From positions 1-55,976 of the forward strand of contig NZ_JABFNS010000050.1 in the NCBI RefSeq assembly GCF_013116825.1: a stretch of DNA of 55,976 nucleotides, in the 5' to 3' direction. Shown here piece by piece: positions 41,769 to 49,866 of the stretch. Under the pieces are notes generated by a model. That model worked only from the letters and a program-made list of their open reading frames with translations. It was not told where the DNA came from and made no database searches. The translations under genes and the position numbers were made by a program. Source of the stretch: Myxococcus xanthus (GTDB lineage Bacteria; Myxococcota; Myxococcia; Myxococcales; Myxococcaceae). The stretch's first letter is position 1; each line of letters begins with the position of its first letter.

Positions 41769-42638
41769 TCAGAAGAACAGTGTGAAGACGCCGGCCGACA
41801 CCGCGCCCAACGTCACGTAACCGGAGATCTGATGCGCGGTGGCAATGTCCGTCTCGGACAGCCGGCCAAAACGGTCCGTGGCCATGATGCCGAGGACAAT
41901 CTGCGCCACCATGCCGACGGTGGCGAGCGCCATGAACATCTTGTGGACGGTGATGGTGTCCCACTGGAGCTTCTCCTTTTCGAAGGGCTCCGGCGCCAGC
42001 ACCCCCAGCATGCCCACGGTGGCGAACAGCGCCGACGTGCCAATGGCGAGCCCCCGGTGCAGGCCCAGCAGGTTGCGGTCATCACCGCCGCCGCGGAACG
42101 AGTCGTTGAACTGGAGCTGGCCCACCACCGTGGTGCCGACGAGCCCGGCGGCCATCGCGAAGCCCAGGCCCTGGTGCAGCTTGAGCATGGTGCGGCGCCG
42201 GCCAATGCGCCTCTCCAGGTCCGGATCCACCTGCGCGGCGGTCGCGGCTTCGGCGGGCTCCAGCAGGTCGAAGTCCAGCGAGTCGCCCCCTTCCGCCGGA
42301 ACCTCCCCGGACTTCTTCTGGACAGTGGGCGCGTCGTCGTCCGTCGGAGACAGGGGCTTGGCGGGCTCCACCTGCATCGTGGGCTGGGCCTGAAGCTCCG
42401 GGGCGTTCCCCCCCCGCGAATCCACGGCCGGCGCGGCCTTCTTGCCCTTCTTCGCGGGCTTGCGCTTCGACGTGGCCTTGACCGGCTTCGCGGCCTTCGC
42501 CTTCGTGGCCTTCGTCCTCGTGGTGGACTTCACCGCCCGGGTCTTTTTCGCTGACTCGGTCTGGCGCTGCTGGGCCCAGGCGGTGTGGGGGGCGGCAATC
42601 AACGACAGGACGACGAAGAAGGCAGCAAAGCGGGTCAT
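41769..42638 (-). CDS. b561-like membrane cytochrome with signal peptide and Lys/Ala-rich region
   Basis: A 289-residue protein. After a signal peptide (FVVLSLIAAPHTAWA) comes a Lys/Ala/Pro-rich segment of about 100 residues (KATKAKAAKPVKATSKRKP), then four TM helices each starting with or containing a His: LKLHQGLGFAM, LLGLHRGLAIG, TVHKMFMALATVGM and TAHQISGYVTLGA. Four such helices with facing histidines are typical of b-type haem cytochromes of the b561 kind. ATG 42638 is chosen for the signal peptide. It is the first gene of the operon, 37 nt upstream of yceI; yceI beside a b561 gene is a well-known arrangement. Confidence 0.75.
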   Translation of the reverse strand: MTRFAAFFVVLSLIAAPHTAWAQQRQTESAKKTRAVKSTTRTKATKAKAAKPVKATSKRKPAKKGKKAAPAVDSRGGNAPELQAQPTMQVEPAKPLSPTDDDAPTVQKKSGEVPAEGGDSLDFDLLEPAEAATAAQVDPDLERRIGRRRTMLKLHQGLGFAMAAGLVGTTVVGQLQFNDSFRGGGDDRNLLGLHRGLAIGTSALFATVGMLGVLAPEPFEKEKLQWDTITVHKMFMALATVGMVAQIVLGIMATDRFGRLSETDIATAHQISGYVTLGAVSAGVFTLFF

Positions 42639-43034
42639 CAGGCTTTTCCGTGTAGACGCAAAGCAAACTGCCGGGTCAGGAACGGTCATCCGAGCTCGTG
42701 TCCTCCGCCACACCATCACCAACCCACCTTCTCCGAGGACGGAGCAAACGCTATCGCGTCCGGGCTTTCCGGAAAACGCACCGCGTCGCACGGTACCGCC
42801 CACAAAATCGGCGGACCGGCATCATTTTCCGCGCTCCCCTGTCCGGACAGCGTCGGCAGTTCTGGGACGCGGCGGCTGACGGTAGCGTCCGCACTTGGGA
42901 ATCGGGAGGTGTCTGAAGGTCACGGCTCAGTGTCGAGCACCGGCCAGGGGTGAAGGGCGCGTCCGGGCAGGCGAGCCCGGCGGCTCACTTCACAGGGAAC
43001 AACCTGACGCCCCGAGGCGGGGCGGCCTCACGCC
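42639..43034. other. Intergenic region, little structure seen
   Basis: No gene is supported here. It should contain the promoter of the b561-yceI-Rieske operon (leftward) and, at its right end, a hairpin after the NTF2-like gene. I found no convincing -35/-10 or -24/-12 pair. Confidence 0.5.
43008..43024 (-). terminator. Hairpin after the NTF2-like gene
   Basis: CGCCCC/GGGGCG with a 5-base loop, 11 bases past the stop at 43035. The stem is short and the following sequence has only scattered T residues, so this is tentative. Confidence 0.35.
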
Positions 43035-43460
43035 TCACGCGGGGGTGGTGGCGGGGACTTCCGAGCGCGGCGCGCTGCCGGAGGTCAGCTCCAGACCGAG
43101 CGCGTGCGGATCAAAGTACGCGTAGAAGCGGCGGATCCGGTCGCCATCCCACTCGATGATGGACACGCCTTCATAGGCCACCGCCGCGCCGTTGTGGGCG
43201 GTGCCCTGCGTCTCCCATTCGAGCGCGACGCGGGAGCCCGCCTCAATCATGTTGCGGAAGGTGGACTCCACGCGTTGGAGGGTCCCCTTGTACTCACGCC
43301 AGAACCGCCGGGCGCCCTCCTGGCCGGAGAAGACCTGCGGCGAGGCCACGTTGCTCACCTGTGCGTCGTCACTGAAGAGGGAGACGAGGTTCTCCAAATC
43401 CCCCTCCTTCTCCAGCTTCGCCAGTGCATCCACGAACCGCTGCGCTCGCTCCATCGCCAT
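43035..43460 (-). CDS. SnoaL/NTF2-like protein
   Basis: A 141-residue single-domain protein of the SnoaL-like fold. It has an N-terminal helix pair (AQRFVDALAKLEKEGDLENLV), the strand-turn FSDDAQVSNVASPQVFSGQEGARRFW, and a C-terminal beta sheet (VALEWETQGTAHNGAAVAYEGVSIIEWDGDRIRRFYAYFD) that is typical of NTF2-like enzymes and binding proteins. ATG 43460 is chosen because GAGG lies 6 nt upstream. It is monocistronic; the ligand or reaction is unknown. Confidence 0.85.
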   Translation of the reverse strand: MAMERAQRFVDALAKLEKEGDLENLVSLFSDDAQVSNVASPQVFSGQEGARRFWREYKGTLQRVESTFRNMIEAGSRVALEWETQGTAHNGAAVAYEGVSIIEWDGDRIRRFYAYFDPHALGLELTSGSAPRSEVPATTPA

Positions 43461-43613
43461 GCGCTGCCTCGCTCCTCGTGAAAGAGTCACCCAGGGGAAG
43501 GGTGCGCACGCCTCGATGACGTGTCCCTCCGGAGGGCCCGGCCCCTCGCCCCCCGAACGGCTGCACGGGGGACTCGTCGCAGGGCCCGGTGGTAGACTCA
43601 CGTCTCCGCGGCC

Positions 43614-44390
43614 ATGACCTCCACGCATACCCGCCCCGCCGAGCCGACGAGCGATTCCCTTGTGGAGTCCCTGGCGCCGCTGCCTGCCTCCCCTTCGCTG
43701 ACCGCGCTGCGGGACGCCCTGAGCTCGCCCGGCGTCATCCCCTCGGAGGTGGACGCGCTCATCGCGGCGATTGCCCAACATCCCGCTGGAGACCCGGAGG
43801 CCCTGCGCGAGCGAACGGACTACCTGCTGTCCCTGATGACGTTGCCGGGGGATGCCAGTGTCCTGACGGGGAGCGCCGGCATCTCGGTGCGCACCGCGGC
43901 GGTGGAGGCCCTGCTGGAGCTGGGCTACCCGTATGCGCTGGAGGTCCCCCCGGACGCCCTGGAGCGGGCCCGGCGTGAGCGGAAGCTGCCGACGACGACG
44001 GAGGCCCCCCCGTCGCGCCTCCTCCGCTCACCCATCCTGGCGACCACCGCCACGCTCCTCTGCCTGGTGTTGCAGGTCATCCTGATGGCTCTCCCGGACG
44101 TCCGCTCGCTCGACGACATCGGTGCGTTGCTGACGCCCTACCTGTTGCCCGTCGTCGCGCCCGCATTCCTGGCCATCATCGGAACCTGGACGAAGACGCG
44201 CCCGCTCCAGTACCTCGGAAGCCTGGGACTGGGGATCCAGGGCCTATTCTGGTTCGGCGGCGTCTTCATGCTGACACGGATGGCGACGCACGTGCCGTGG
44301 CTGTGGGTGGCCGCGCCCTGGTACCTCCCCTTCATCGCCTCCTACCTGGTGTGGCCTCGCCCCCTGCCGCCCCCCGAGGCGGATTCCTGA
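43614..44390 (+). CDS. Membrane protein of unknown function
   Basis: A 258-residue protein. The N-terminal ~130 residues are cytoplasmic and helical (LTALRDALSSPGVIPSEVDAL). The C-terminal half has about four TM segments (ILATTATLLCLVLQVILMAL, LLPVVAPAFLAIIG, LQYLGSLGLGIQGLFWFGGV, WYLPFIASYLVWP). No family is recognised. It is convergent with the beta-repeat protein gene, 30 nt away. Confidence 0.78.
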   Translation: MTSTHTRPAEPTSDSLVESLAPLPASPSLTALRDALSSPGVIPSEVDALIAAIAQHPAGDPEALRERTDYLLSLMTLPGDASVLTGSAGISVRTAAVEALLELGYPYALEVPPDALERARRERKLPTTTEAPPSRLLRSPILATTATLLCLVLQVILMALPDVRSLDDIGALLTPYLLPVVAPAFLAIIGTWTKTRPLQYLGSLGLGIQGLFWFGGVFMLTRMATHVPWLWVAAPWYLPFIASYLVWPRPLPPPEADS

Positions 44391-44420
44391 GGGTTGGGGT
44401 CGTGGCCCAGGTCCGTGTCC

Positions 44421-45881
44421 TCAGCGCGGCAAGGCCCGGGTCCACGCCTCCCGATTCCACCCCTCCTTCGCATAGGCCGCTCGCGTGGACTCAGGCAGCG
44501 CGTCCCAGGCCGTGCGGGATGCCAGCTCGGCCGGCGGCTGGAAGACGTTCCGATGCCCGGGGGCGAAGGATTGCTGGGCCCGCTCCGCCGTCAGGCCCTT
44601 CATGGAGAAGCCCACCTCGGCGCTGGCCTGGCTCCCATCCGCCTTGAGCTTCGCCGACACGCCGCCCCCGAGCTCCGCTTTCTTCGCGTTGAGTGTCGCG
44701 TGCGCCTGGAACAGCGAGCCGACCCCCACCGCGACGCGCTGCTCGCCGTTGGATGCCAGGCTGAGCTCCACGAGTCCCAGGTTCACCTTGACCTTCCTCT
44801 CCGTCTCGCCCGAGCTGTCGTGTGACAGCTCCACGCCGACGGGGCCCGCGCGCGCGGAGACGCCCACGTCCCCCTTCAGTTCCCCGTGTCCCCGGGTGTC
44901 GAGCGCCGCCTTCGCGCTCCACTGGGCGCTCTCGTTGCTGACGCCCACCTTGCCGTGAAGCTGCACCGTGCCCCCGGCGCGCTCCCCAGAGAGCTCCCGC
45001 TGCCGGGCGGTGACGTGTTGCAGCGTCAGGTTGAGCGTCTTCGGCTGGCCGATGCCCGCCTTCCAGGCCGCCTCGTAGTCCCGCCGCGACGGGTCCTTCC
45101 ACTCGAGGCCCAGGAGGGACTCGGGGAGGTGCGCGGCGCGTGGCGGTCCCAGCGCGCCCAGCTCCTGGAGGCTCTGGGCCCCATCCACCGCGCGGGCATA
45201 CCGGCCGAGGTATTCGGCGTGCGCCCGGTAGAAGCCCGCGCCCACGTCGATGGCGTGTGCGTTCACCGCGTCACGCATCGCCCCCGGCAACCGCCGGTCA
45301 TTGACGAAGACGTCCGGCACCGCCGGGTAGCCCAGGGGGCCCACCGGGCCCGACTCCCCGTTGCGCCGATGGAGCACGCCCTTCGACTCCGCCTGCTCCA
45401 GGAACGCGAGCCGCGAGCCCGCGTCCTGCGCCTTCACGTATGCGCCCAGCAGGCCCTCTTGCTGCAAGCGCTCCAGCGCGGCCCGATATGTTCCCGCCGG
45501 GAGACTTCCCAGCGCGGTGTGCACCGCCCGCACGTCGTCGGTGCCGACGGTCCAGTTGTCCAGGCTCCGCGTCAGGCGCGCGCGGATGCCTTCGAGCACG
45601 TCCGTGGGCGCCGCCTTCGAGCCCTCCGGGCGCGACCAGCCTCCCAGCACGGCCAGCTCCCCCGCGGACCGGGCGGGGCCCGCCCCAGCAGGCGTGGGTC
45701 CACGAGACGAGGGCTCCGGCGTCTTGGCGGTGGAGCCGTCAAAGGCACGCACCTCGTTACGCGGAGGGGACGCCTGCGCGCGGGGCTCCGCGGCGCGCGA
45801 CGGAGACGGAGGCGCCGCTCCGGCCGCGGGGGTGTCAATGGAGGACAACGAGGAACTGCCGGACGAATCGATACGAGGCAT
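44421..45881 (-). CDS. Large hypothetical protein with beta-strand repeats
   Basis: A 486-residue protein with no signal peptide. Residues 1-80 are Ser/Pro/Ala-rich and disordered (starts MPRIDSSGSSSLSSIDTPA). A helical middle (RAVHTALGSLPAGTYRAALE, EGLLGAYVKAQDAGSR) is followed, at about res 300-445, by alternating short beta strands rich in Gly/Ala/Val (GGTVQLHGKVGVSNESAQW, KGDVGVSARAGPVGVELSH, SLASNGEQRVAVGVGSL). The C-terminal segment is WDALPESTRAAYAKEGWNR. It lies downstream of the LysM-GH19 lytic enzyme gene on the same strand. The modular layout recalls non-classically exported myxobacterial proteins and possibly polymorphic toxins, but no toxin domain is recognised. Confidence 0.75.
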   Translation of the reverse strand: MPRIDSSGSSSLSSIDTPAAGAAPPSPSRAAEPRAQASPPRNEVRAFDGSTAKTPEPSSRGPTPAGAGPARSAGELAVLGGWSRPEGSKAAPTDVLEGIRARLTRSLDNWTVGTDDVRAVHTALGSLPAGTYRAALERLQQEGLLGAYVKAQDAGSRLAFLEQAESKGVLHRRNGESGPVGPLGYPAVPDVFVNDRRLPGAMRDAVNAHAIDVGAGFYRAHAEYLGRYARAVDGAQSLQELGALGPPRAAHLPESLLGLEWKDPSRRDYEAAWKAGIGQPKTLNLTLQHVTARQRELSGERAGGTVQLHGKVGVSNESAQWSAKAALDTRGHGELKGDVGVSARAGPVGVELSHDSSGETERKVKVNLGLVELSLASNGEQRVAVGVGSLFQAHATLNAKKAELGGGVSAKLKADGSQASAEVGFSMKGLTAERAQQSFAPGHRNVFQPPAELASRTAWDALPESTRAAYAKEGWNREAWTRALPR

Positions 45882-46014
45882 GGGACGCGCTCCGGGTGGG
45901 AACGGCCAGTCCGATGCAGCCGGCGCACCAGGGCGCCTCCCAGGGCCACGCGCGTTCGGCGGTCGCCCCGGCTGGACGCGGCATCTCCCCAATGGGACTC
46001 GCCCGAAACGCGAC

Positions 46015-46045
46015 GGGGACCGGGGCCTCCATGGCCACGGTCCCC
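46015..46045 (-). terminator. Terminator hairpin after the LysM-GH19 gene
   Basis: Arms GGGGACCGGGGCC and GGCCACGGTCCCC pair over 13 positions with one mismatch around the loop TCCAT, 32 bases past the stop at 46078. The U tract is weak. Confidence 0.5.
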
Positions 46046-46077
46046 GCTTCACCGCACCGCGCGTTGGGAGCGCGGGC

Positions 46078-47199
46078 TCAGAAGACGTTCTGCGCGCGGC
46101 GGTAGTACATCTCGCGGTCCGCCATGCCGTTGTAGCCACCGTTGATGCGGCGGGTGACCTCGCGGAAGTTGCCCGCGTCCGCGTAGGTGTTGAGGTTGCG
46201 CGACGACCAGTACCAGCCGGCGATGCGGAACGCGACGTCCGGGTCCTTGGCGCGCTGGGGGTTGCCCTCCAGGTCGATACCCAGCGCCTGGCCCGCGGCG
46301 CGGTAGTTGGCGCGGCCCGTCAGCTGGATGGGGCCACGGCCCTTGTAGCGGACACCGTCACCCGGCTGGGTGTTGCCCAGGTCCCTGCGACCCTCGTAGG
46401 CGGCGCCGGAGGCAATCTCCTCCATGTAGCGGAGCTGGCCGCTCTCGTGCGCGAGCTGCGCCAGGAAGGCGGCCTTGCGCATGGGCGTGGTGATGTTCGC
46501 CTCCGCCATGGCCCGGTTCAGGTGGGGCAGGTACTGCTCCGCCTTCGCCTGGGACAGGTTGGGCATCACCGCCCGGAGCTGCTGCACCGTCACGCCGGCG
46601 GAGCCACCGGTCGGCGGCTTCGGGCCACCCACGCCCCCCACCGGCGGCTGGTTCGGCGTCGGCCGGGTGGGCGACGCACCGCCCCCACCCGGAATCGTGA
46701 GCCGCTGGCCCGCGTAGATGAGGTTCGGGTTGGAGATGTTGTTGGCCCTGGCCAGCGCGCTCACCGTCGTGCCATGCCGGCCCGCGATGCCGCTGAGCGT
46801 GTCACCCGACTTCACGGTGTACGAACCGCCGCCCGAGGAAGGCGCCGGGCTGCTCGGCGCCGCGCCGCCCGTGCCCGGAATCGTGAGCCGCTGACCCGCG
46901 TAGATGCGGTCCGGGTTGGAGATGTTGTTGGCCTTGGCCAGCGCGCCCACCGACGTGCCGTACCGGCCCGCGATGCCGCTGAGCGTGTCACCCGACTTCA
47001 CGGTGTAGCTGGAAGCGGCCCGGCCCCCACCCGAAGCACGAGGCGCGTCGAAGCCGTCCGGGATGCGGAGCTGCTGCCCCGCGTAGATGAGATTCGGGTT
47101 GGAGATGCCGTTGCTCTTCGCGAGCGACGACACGGAGGTGTTGAAGCGCTGGGCCAGCGCGCTGAGGGTATCGCCACGGCGAACGGAGTAGGTCGTCAC
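46078..47199 (-). CDS. Cell-wall lytic enzyme: three LysM domains plus GH19 (chitinase/lysozyme-like)
   Basis: A 373-residue protein. Three LysM domains (res 2-47, 65-108, 127-170; e.g. YTVKSGDTLSGIAGRYG, NPNLIYAGQRLTIP) would bind peptidoglycan or chitin. A Pro/Gly linker is followed by a GH19-type catalytic domain (about 202-373) with the acid/base Glu252 in AQLAHESGQ, then YKGRGPIQLTGRANYR and the substrate loop. There is no classical signal peptide, so export must use another route or lysis. The start is GTG 47199 with GGAG upstream. The upstream region is strikingly AT-rich (47221-47330). A role in lysis of prey or of its own wall is plausible. Confidence 0.88.
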   Translation of the reverse strand: MTTYSVRRGDTLSALAQRFNTSVSSLAKSNGISNPNLIYAGQQLRIPDGFDAPRASGGGRAASSYTVKSGDTLSGIAGRYGTSVGALAKANNISNPDRIYAGQRLTIPGTGGAAPSSPAPSSGGGSYTVKSGDTLSGIAGRHGTTVSALARANNISNPNLIYAGQRLTIPGGGGASPTRPTPNQPPVGGVGGPKPPTGGSAGVTVQQLRAVMPNLSQAKAEQYLPHLNRAMAEANITTPMRKAAFLAQLAHESGQLRYMEEIASGAAYEGRRDLGNTQPGDGVRYKGRGPIQLTGRANYRAAGQALGIDLEGNPQRAKDPDVAFRIAGWYWSSRNLNTYADAGNFREVTRRINGGYNGMADREMYYRRAQNVF

Positions 47200-47439
47200 G
47201 GGGGGAGACTCCTGAAAACAAAGAGGCGACGTACCTACATTTTCGTAACGACTGAGAGGATGTTTCCCCGCAAGAGCAGTTATTTATGTATAAACTTATT
47301 CAAAATCACTGAAATAACGGAATTGTGACATGGGGGTGGGTCGTCACAGACTCGTGACATCATCCCCCCAAGCAGCCAGGATGTCGCACCCCAGCGGCCA
47401 CACTTGTGTGACTCCGGGGGTTCCGTTACCTCCGGGGCC

Positions 47440-48102
47440 ATGTCCGCTGACTCCGTCCTTCCGGCCCCTCGGGCCCGTCTCACGCAGCGCCCGGGCTTCT
47501 GGGCTGGTGTCGCCGTGGCCGCGCTTGGCGTCACCGCCATGACGGGAGCCATGCTGATCCGTGGCCAGAGCAGTGGCCCCCTGCCCCAGCTGGGCGCGCT
47601 GCCAGACTTCACCTTCACCCGGCATGACGGCCAGCCCTTCGGGAGCACGCAGCTCCGGGGCAAGCCCTTCGTGGCCAACTTCATCTTCACGCGCTGCCCC
47701 ACCGTCTGCCCGGCCTTCACGCGGAAGATGGTGGGCGTACAGGAGGCCACCGCGTCCCATGGCGCCGGGCTCCAGCTGGTGTCCTTCTCCGTGGATCCGA
47801 AGTACGACACCCCGGAGCGGCTCACCGAGTATGGCGAGCGCCACGGCGCGGACTTCTCCCGCTGGAGCTTCCTCACCGGCGACTACGAGCAGCTGAAGGA
47901 GACCATCGTCCAGGGCTTCAAGGTCAGCATGGGCCGAGAGCCCGGCGCGCCGGAGGACGACCTGCTGTCCATCTTCCACGGGACGCACTTCGTGCTCGTG
48001 GACGACGCCGGGCAGATTCGCGGCTACTACGACAGCGCGGACAGCGACTCCACCGAGCGCCTCATCCGCGACTCCCGGCGACTGGCCCAGACAGGGCACT
48101 GA
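47440..48102 (+). CDS. SCO1/SenC copper chaperone
   Basis: A 220-residue thioredoxin-fold protein that delivers copper to cytochrome c oxidase or acts as a thiol oxidoreductase. One N-terminal TM anchor (FWAGVAVAALGVTAMTGAML) is followed by the SCO fold with the copper-binding pair Cys86 and Cys90 in FTRCPTVCP, SFSVDPKYDTPERL, and the conserved His183 in GTHFVLVDDAG. ATG 47440 is chosen to place the anchor near the N-terminus. No oxidase gene is in the window. Confidence 0.92.
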   Translation: MSADSVLPAPRARLTQRPGFWAGVAVAALGVTAMTGAMLIRGQSSGPLPQLGALPDFTFTRHDGQPFGSTQLRGKPFVANFIFTRCPTVCPAFTRKMVGVQEATASHGAGLQLVSFSVDPKYDTPERLTEYGERHGADFSRWSFLTGDYEQLKETIVQGFKVSMGREPGAPEDDLLSIFHGTHFVLVDDAGQIRGYYDSADSDSTERLIRDSRRLAQTGH

Positions 48103-48140
48103 GCGCCGCCGCGCGGGGGCCGCGTCGCCCGCAAAGCCGA

Positions 48141-48176
48141 AGGGCCGGCCCCGCAGCTTCGCGGGAGACCGGCCCT
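48141..48176. terminator. Hairpin between the SCO1 gene and the next convergent gene
   Basis: AGGGCCGG/CCGGCCCT encloses a second stem (CCGC...GCGG type). It can serve both genes. On the minus strand it is followed by TTCGGCTTT, a short T-rich tail. Confidence 0.55.
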
Positions 48177-48213
48177 GGGGCTTGCTACCAGTTCGCGCCA
48201 GAGGCGCGGATCA

Positions 48214-48642
48214 TCACTCCACGAAGCGGGCGTGGTTCTGCGCGATGATGTTCTGGAAGTTCTGCAGACCCAGCGGGTTCTCCGCGAAGGCGCCGACCTT
48301 GTCCGCCGCGCCCTTGACCGCCTGCGCGATGTTGGTGATGTCCTGCACCTTGGGGGCGATCTTGGACAGGAAGCCCAGGCTGCCCAGCGTGCCCTCACCC
48401 AGGAAGGACGCGGCGCCCTGCTTCACCAGGTTCTCCGCCGTGGGGCCCAGGAACTTGCCGATGAAGGGCAGCTTGCCGACCTTCTCACCGATGAACTTGG
48501 CGATGGGGTCCACCAGCGAGCTCAGGGGCTTCTGGAGGAACTCCATGGCCTTGCCGCCGATGTTCGCGATGCCACCGGCAATCTTGCTCACCGTGCTGGC
48601 GACCTTGCTGATGACGTTCGTAACGGACTTGAGTGCGCCCAT
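48214..48642 (-). CDS. Small Gly/Lys-rich amphipathic helical protein
   Basis: A 142-residue protein composed of predicted amphipathic helices (LKSVTNVISKVASTVSKIAG, KAMEFLQKPLSSLVDPIAKF, LPFIGKFLGPTAENLVKQG). It is rich in Gly, Ala, Lys and Ile, has no Cys, and has no standard signal peptide. Such composition is seen in membrane-active peptides and some secreted structural proteins. AAGGGG lies 7 nt upstream of the ATG, a strong ribosome binding site that suggests high expression. The family is unknown. Confidence 0.7.
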   Translation of the reverse strand: MGALKSVTNVISKVASTVSKIAGGIANIGGKAMEFLQKPLSSLVDPIAKFIGEKVGKLPFIGKFLGPTAENLVKQGAASFLGEGTLGSLGFLSKIAPKVQDITNIAQAVKGAADKVGAFAENPLGLQNFQNIIAQNHARFVE

Positions 48643-48792
48643 GTTCGTACCCCTTGGATTCTAGATGCCTGGAAGGCGGAGATTTGTGCCGGAAGGAAAA
48701 CTCGAAAGGATTCTCGGTGCGTGTGGGGAATTGTTTCCTCCCACCTTTTTTGTCGAATTTTCCCCGTTGGGCTCCGCCCGTGGTCTCAGGAA

Positions 48793-49260
48793 TTACGGAC
48801 GGTTACCGCCGCTGCTGCCCTTCTTGAGCTGATCCATCAGCTCCTGGCGGGCGGCTGGATCTTGCGGACCGGTGGGGGCGGCGCCGCCCACGGGAGGTGA
48901 GGTGAGGGACGGCTTGCCGGCGGTGGAGACCTTGTCCTGGGTGAACTTGGAGGCCTCGAAGTCCGGGGGTGAGCCGGGCAGCTCGCCCTTCATGCCCTTG
49001 ATGAGGATGTTGGCGGCCTCCTCGGAGGAGAGGGGGTTGAAGCCGTTGCGGCGCAGCTCCTCGTCGGAGATGACGGCGACCTCGGCCTCCTTGTCCTTGT
49101 CCTGGGCGTACTTGAGGACCAGCTCCACGTAGTCCTCGAGCTTCATGCTCACGGCTTCGGCGATCTTCTTCGTCTCCGGATCCTTGAGCAGCTCCGCGCG
49201 AACGACCTCGATGGGTCGCTTCAGGCCGCGCTTCGGCTTTCCGGTGTTTTCCTGGGACAT
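48793..49260 (-). CDS. Hypothetical cytoplasmic protein
   Basis: A 155-residue protein. The N-terminal half is charged and helical (RPIEVVRAELLKDPETKKIAEAVSMKLEDYVELVLKYAQD), followed by ISDEELRRNGFNPLSSEEAANILIKGMKG and a Pro/Gly-rich tail. No family is recognised, though the well-structured first half suggests a conserved domain. ATG 49260 is chosen because GGAG lies upstream. It is followed after 150 nt by the amphipathic helical protein gene on the same strand. Confidence 0.72.
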   Translation of the reverse strand: MSQENTGKPKRGLKRPIEVVRAELLKDPETKKIAEAVSMKLEDYVELVLKYAQDKDKEAEVAVISDEELRRNGFNPLSSEEAANILIKGMKGELPGSPPDFEASKFTQDKVSTAGKPSLTSPPVGGAAPTGPQDPAARQELMDQLKKGSSGGNRP

Positions 49261-49449
49261 ACTCTTGCTCCGAGAAGGAAATGGGACAGTGCGCGGGACT
49301 CTAGCCCAGTTTCCCCACTTCACACATTCCCGCCCACCTTGGAATGGCCGGAGCCAGCGTGCGGGAGAGGGAGGGGGACGGCTTCACGCCCGTGTGCCCG
49401 TGACTACCTTTGGCGCCAGCGAAGGACAGTCACAGAGACGAGGCGCGCC

Positions 49450-49857
49450 ATGGCGATTTCCAAGCGGGGGCTGGTGGACAGGGTGAAGGAGGTGGCCGTC
49501 CAGGCCGGCACGCGCGGCGCGCGGGTCCTCCTGGGCACCGCGGTGGTGACGGCGCGGGGAGTGGCCAACCTCCAATCCAAGATTCGGGGCGCCCCGGCCC
49601 GCGGCCGCGTGAAGACGGCGGCGGAGGAGACGCGCCGCACGGCCAAGGCGGCCCGCGGCGTCATCGAGAGTGGCAAGCCCATGAAGACCCCGGCGCGCCG
49701 CAAGTCACCGTCCATCAAGACGGCCTCCGCGGCGGGAGCGAACCATCAGGTGGGCCGCAAGTCCGTGCCCGGCCAGGCCGCCGCCGCCAGGCGCGGCACC
49801 GCGAAGACGCCGCGCCCCGCCACCAAGGCGAAGCGCGGGCAGAAGCACCGGCACTGA
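49450..49857 (+). CDS. Small basic histone-like protein
   Basis: A 135-residue, strongly basic protein. The first ~45 residues could form a helix (LVDRVKEVAVQAGTRGARVLLG). The rest is Lys/Arg/Ala/Thr/Pro-rich (KTPARRKSPSIKTASAAG, KTPRPATKAKRGQKHRH), like a histone H1 tail. It probably binds DNA or RNA. ATG 49450 is chosen as it gives a compact N-terminus; the upstream open frame looks non-coding. It is convergent with the degenerate AAA+ gene, 9 nt away. Confidence 0.68.
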   Translation: MAISKRGLVDRVKEVAVQAGTRGARVLLGTAVVTARGVANLQSKIRGAPARGRVKTAAEETRRTAKAARGVIESGKPMKTPARRKSPSIKTASAAGANHQVGRKSVPGQAAAARRGTAKTPRPATKAKRGQKHRH

Positions 49858-49866
49858 GGCGCGGCT

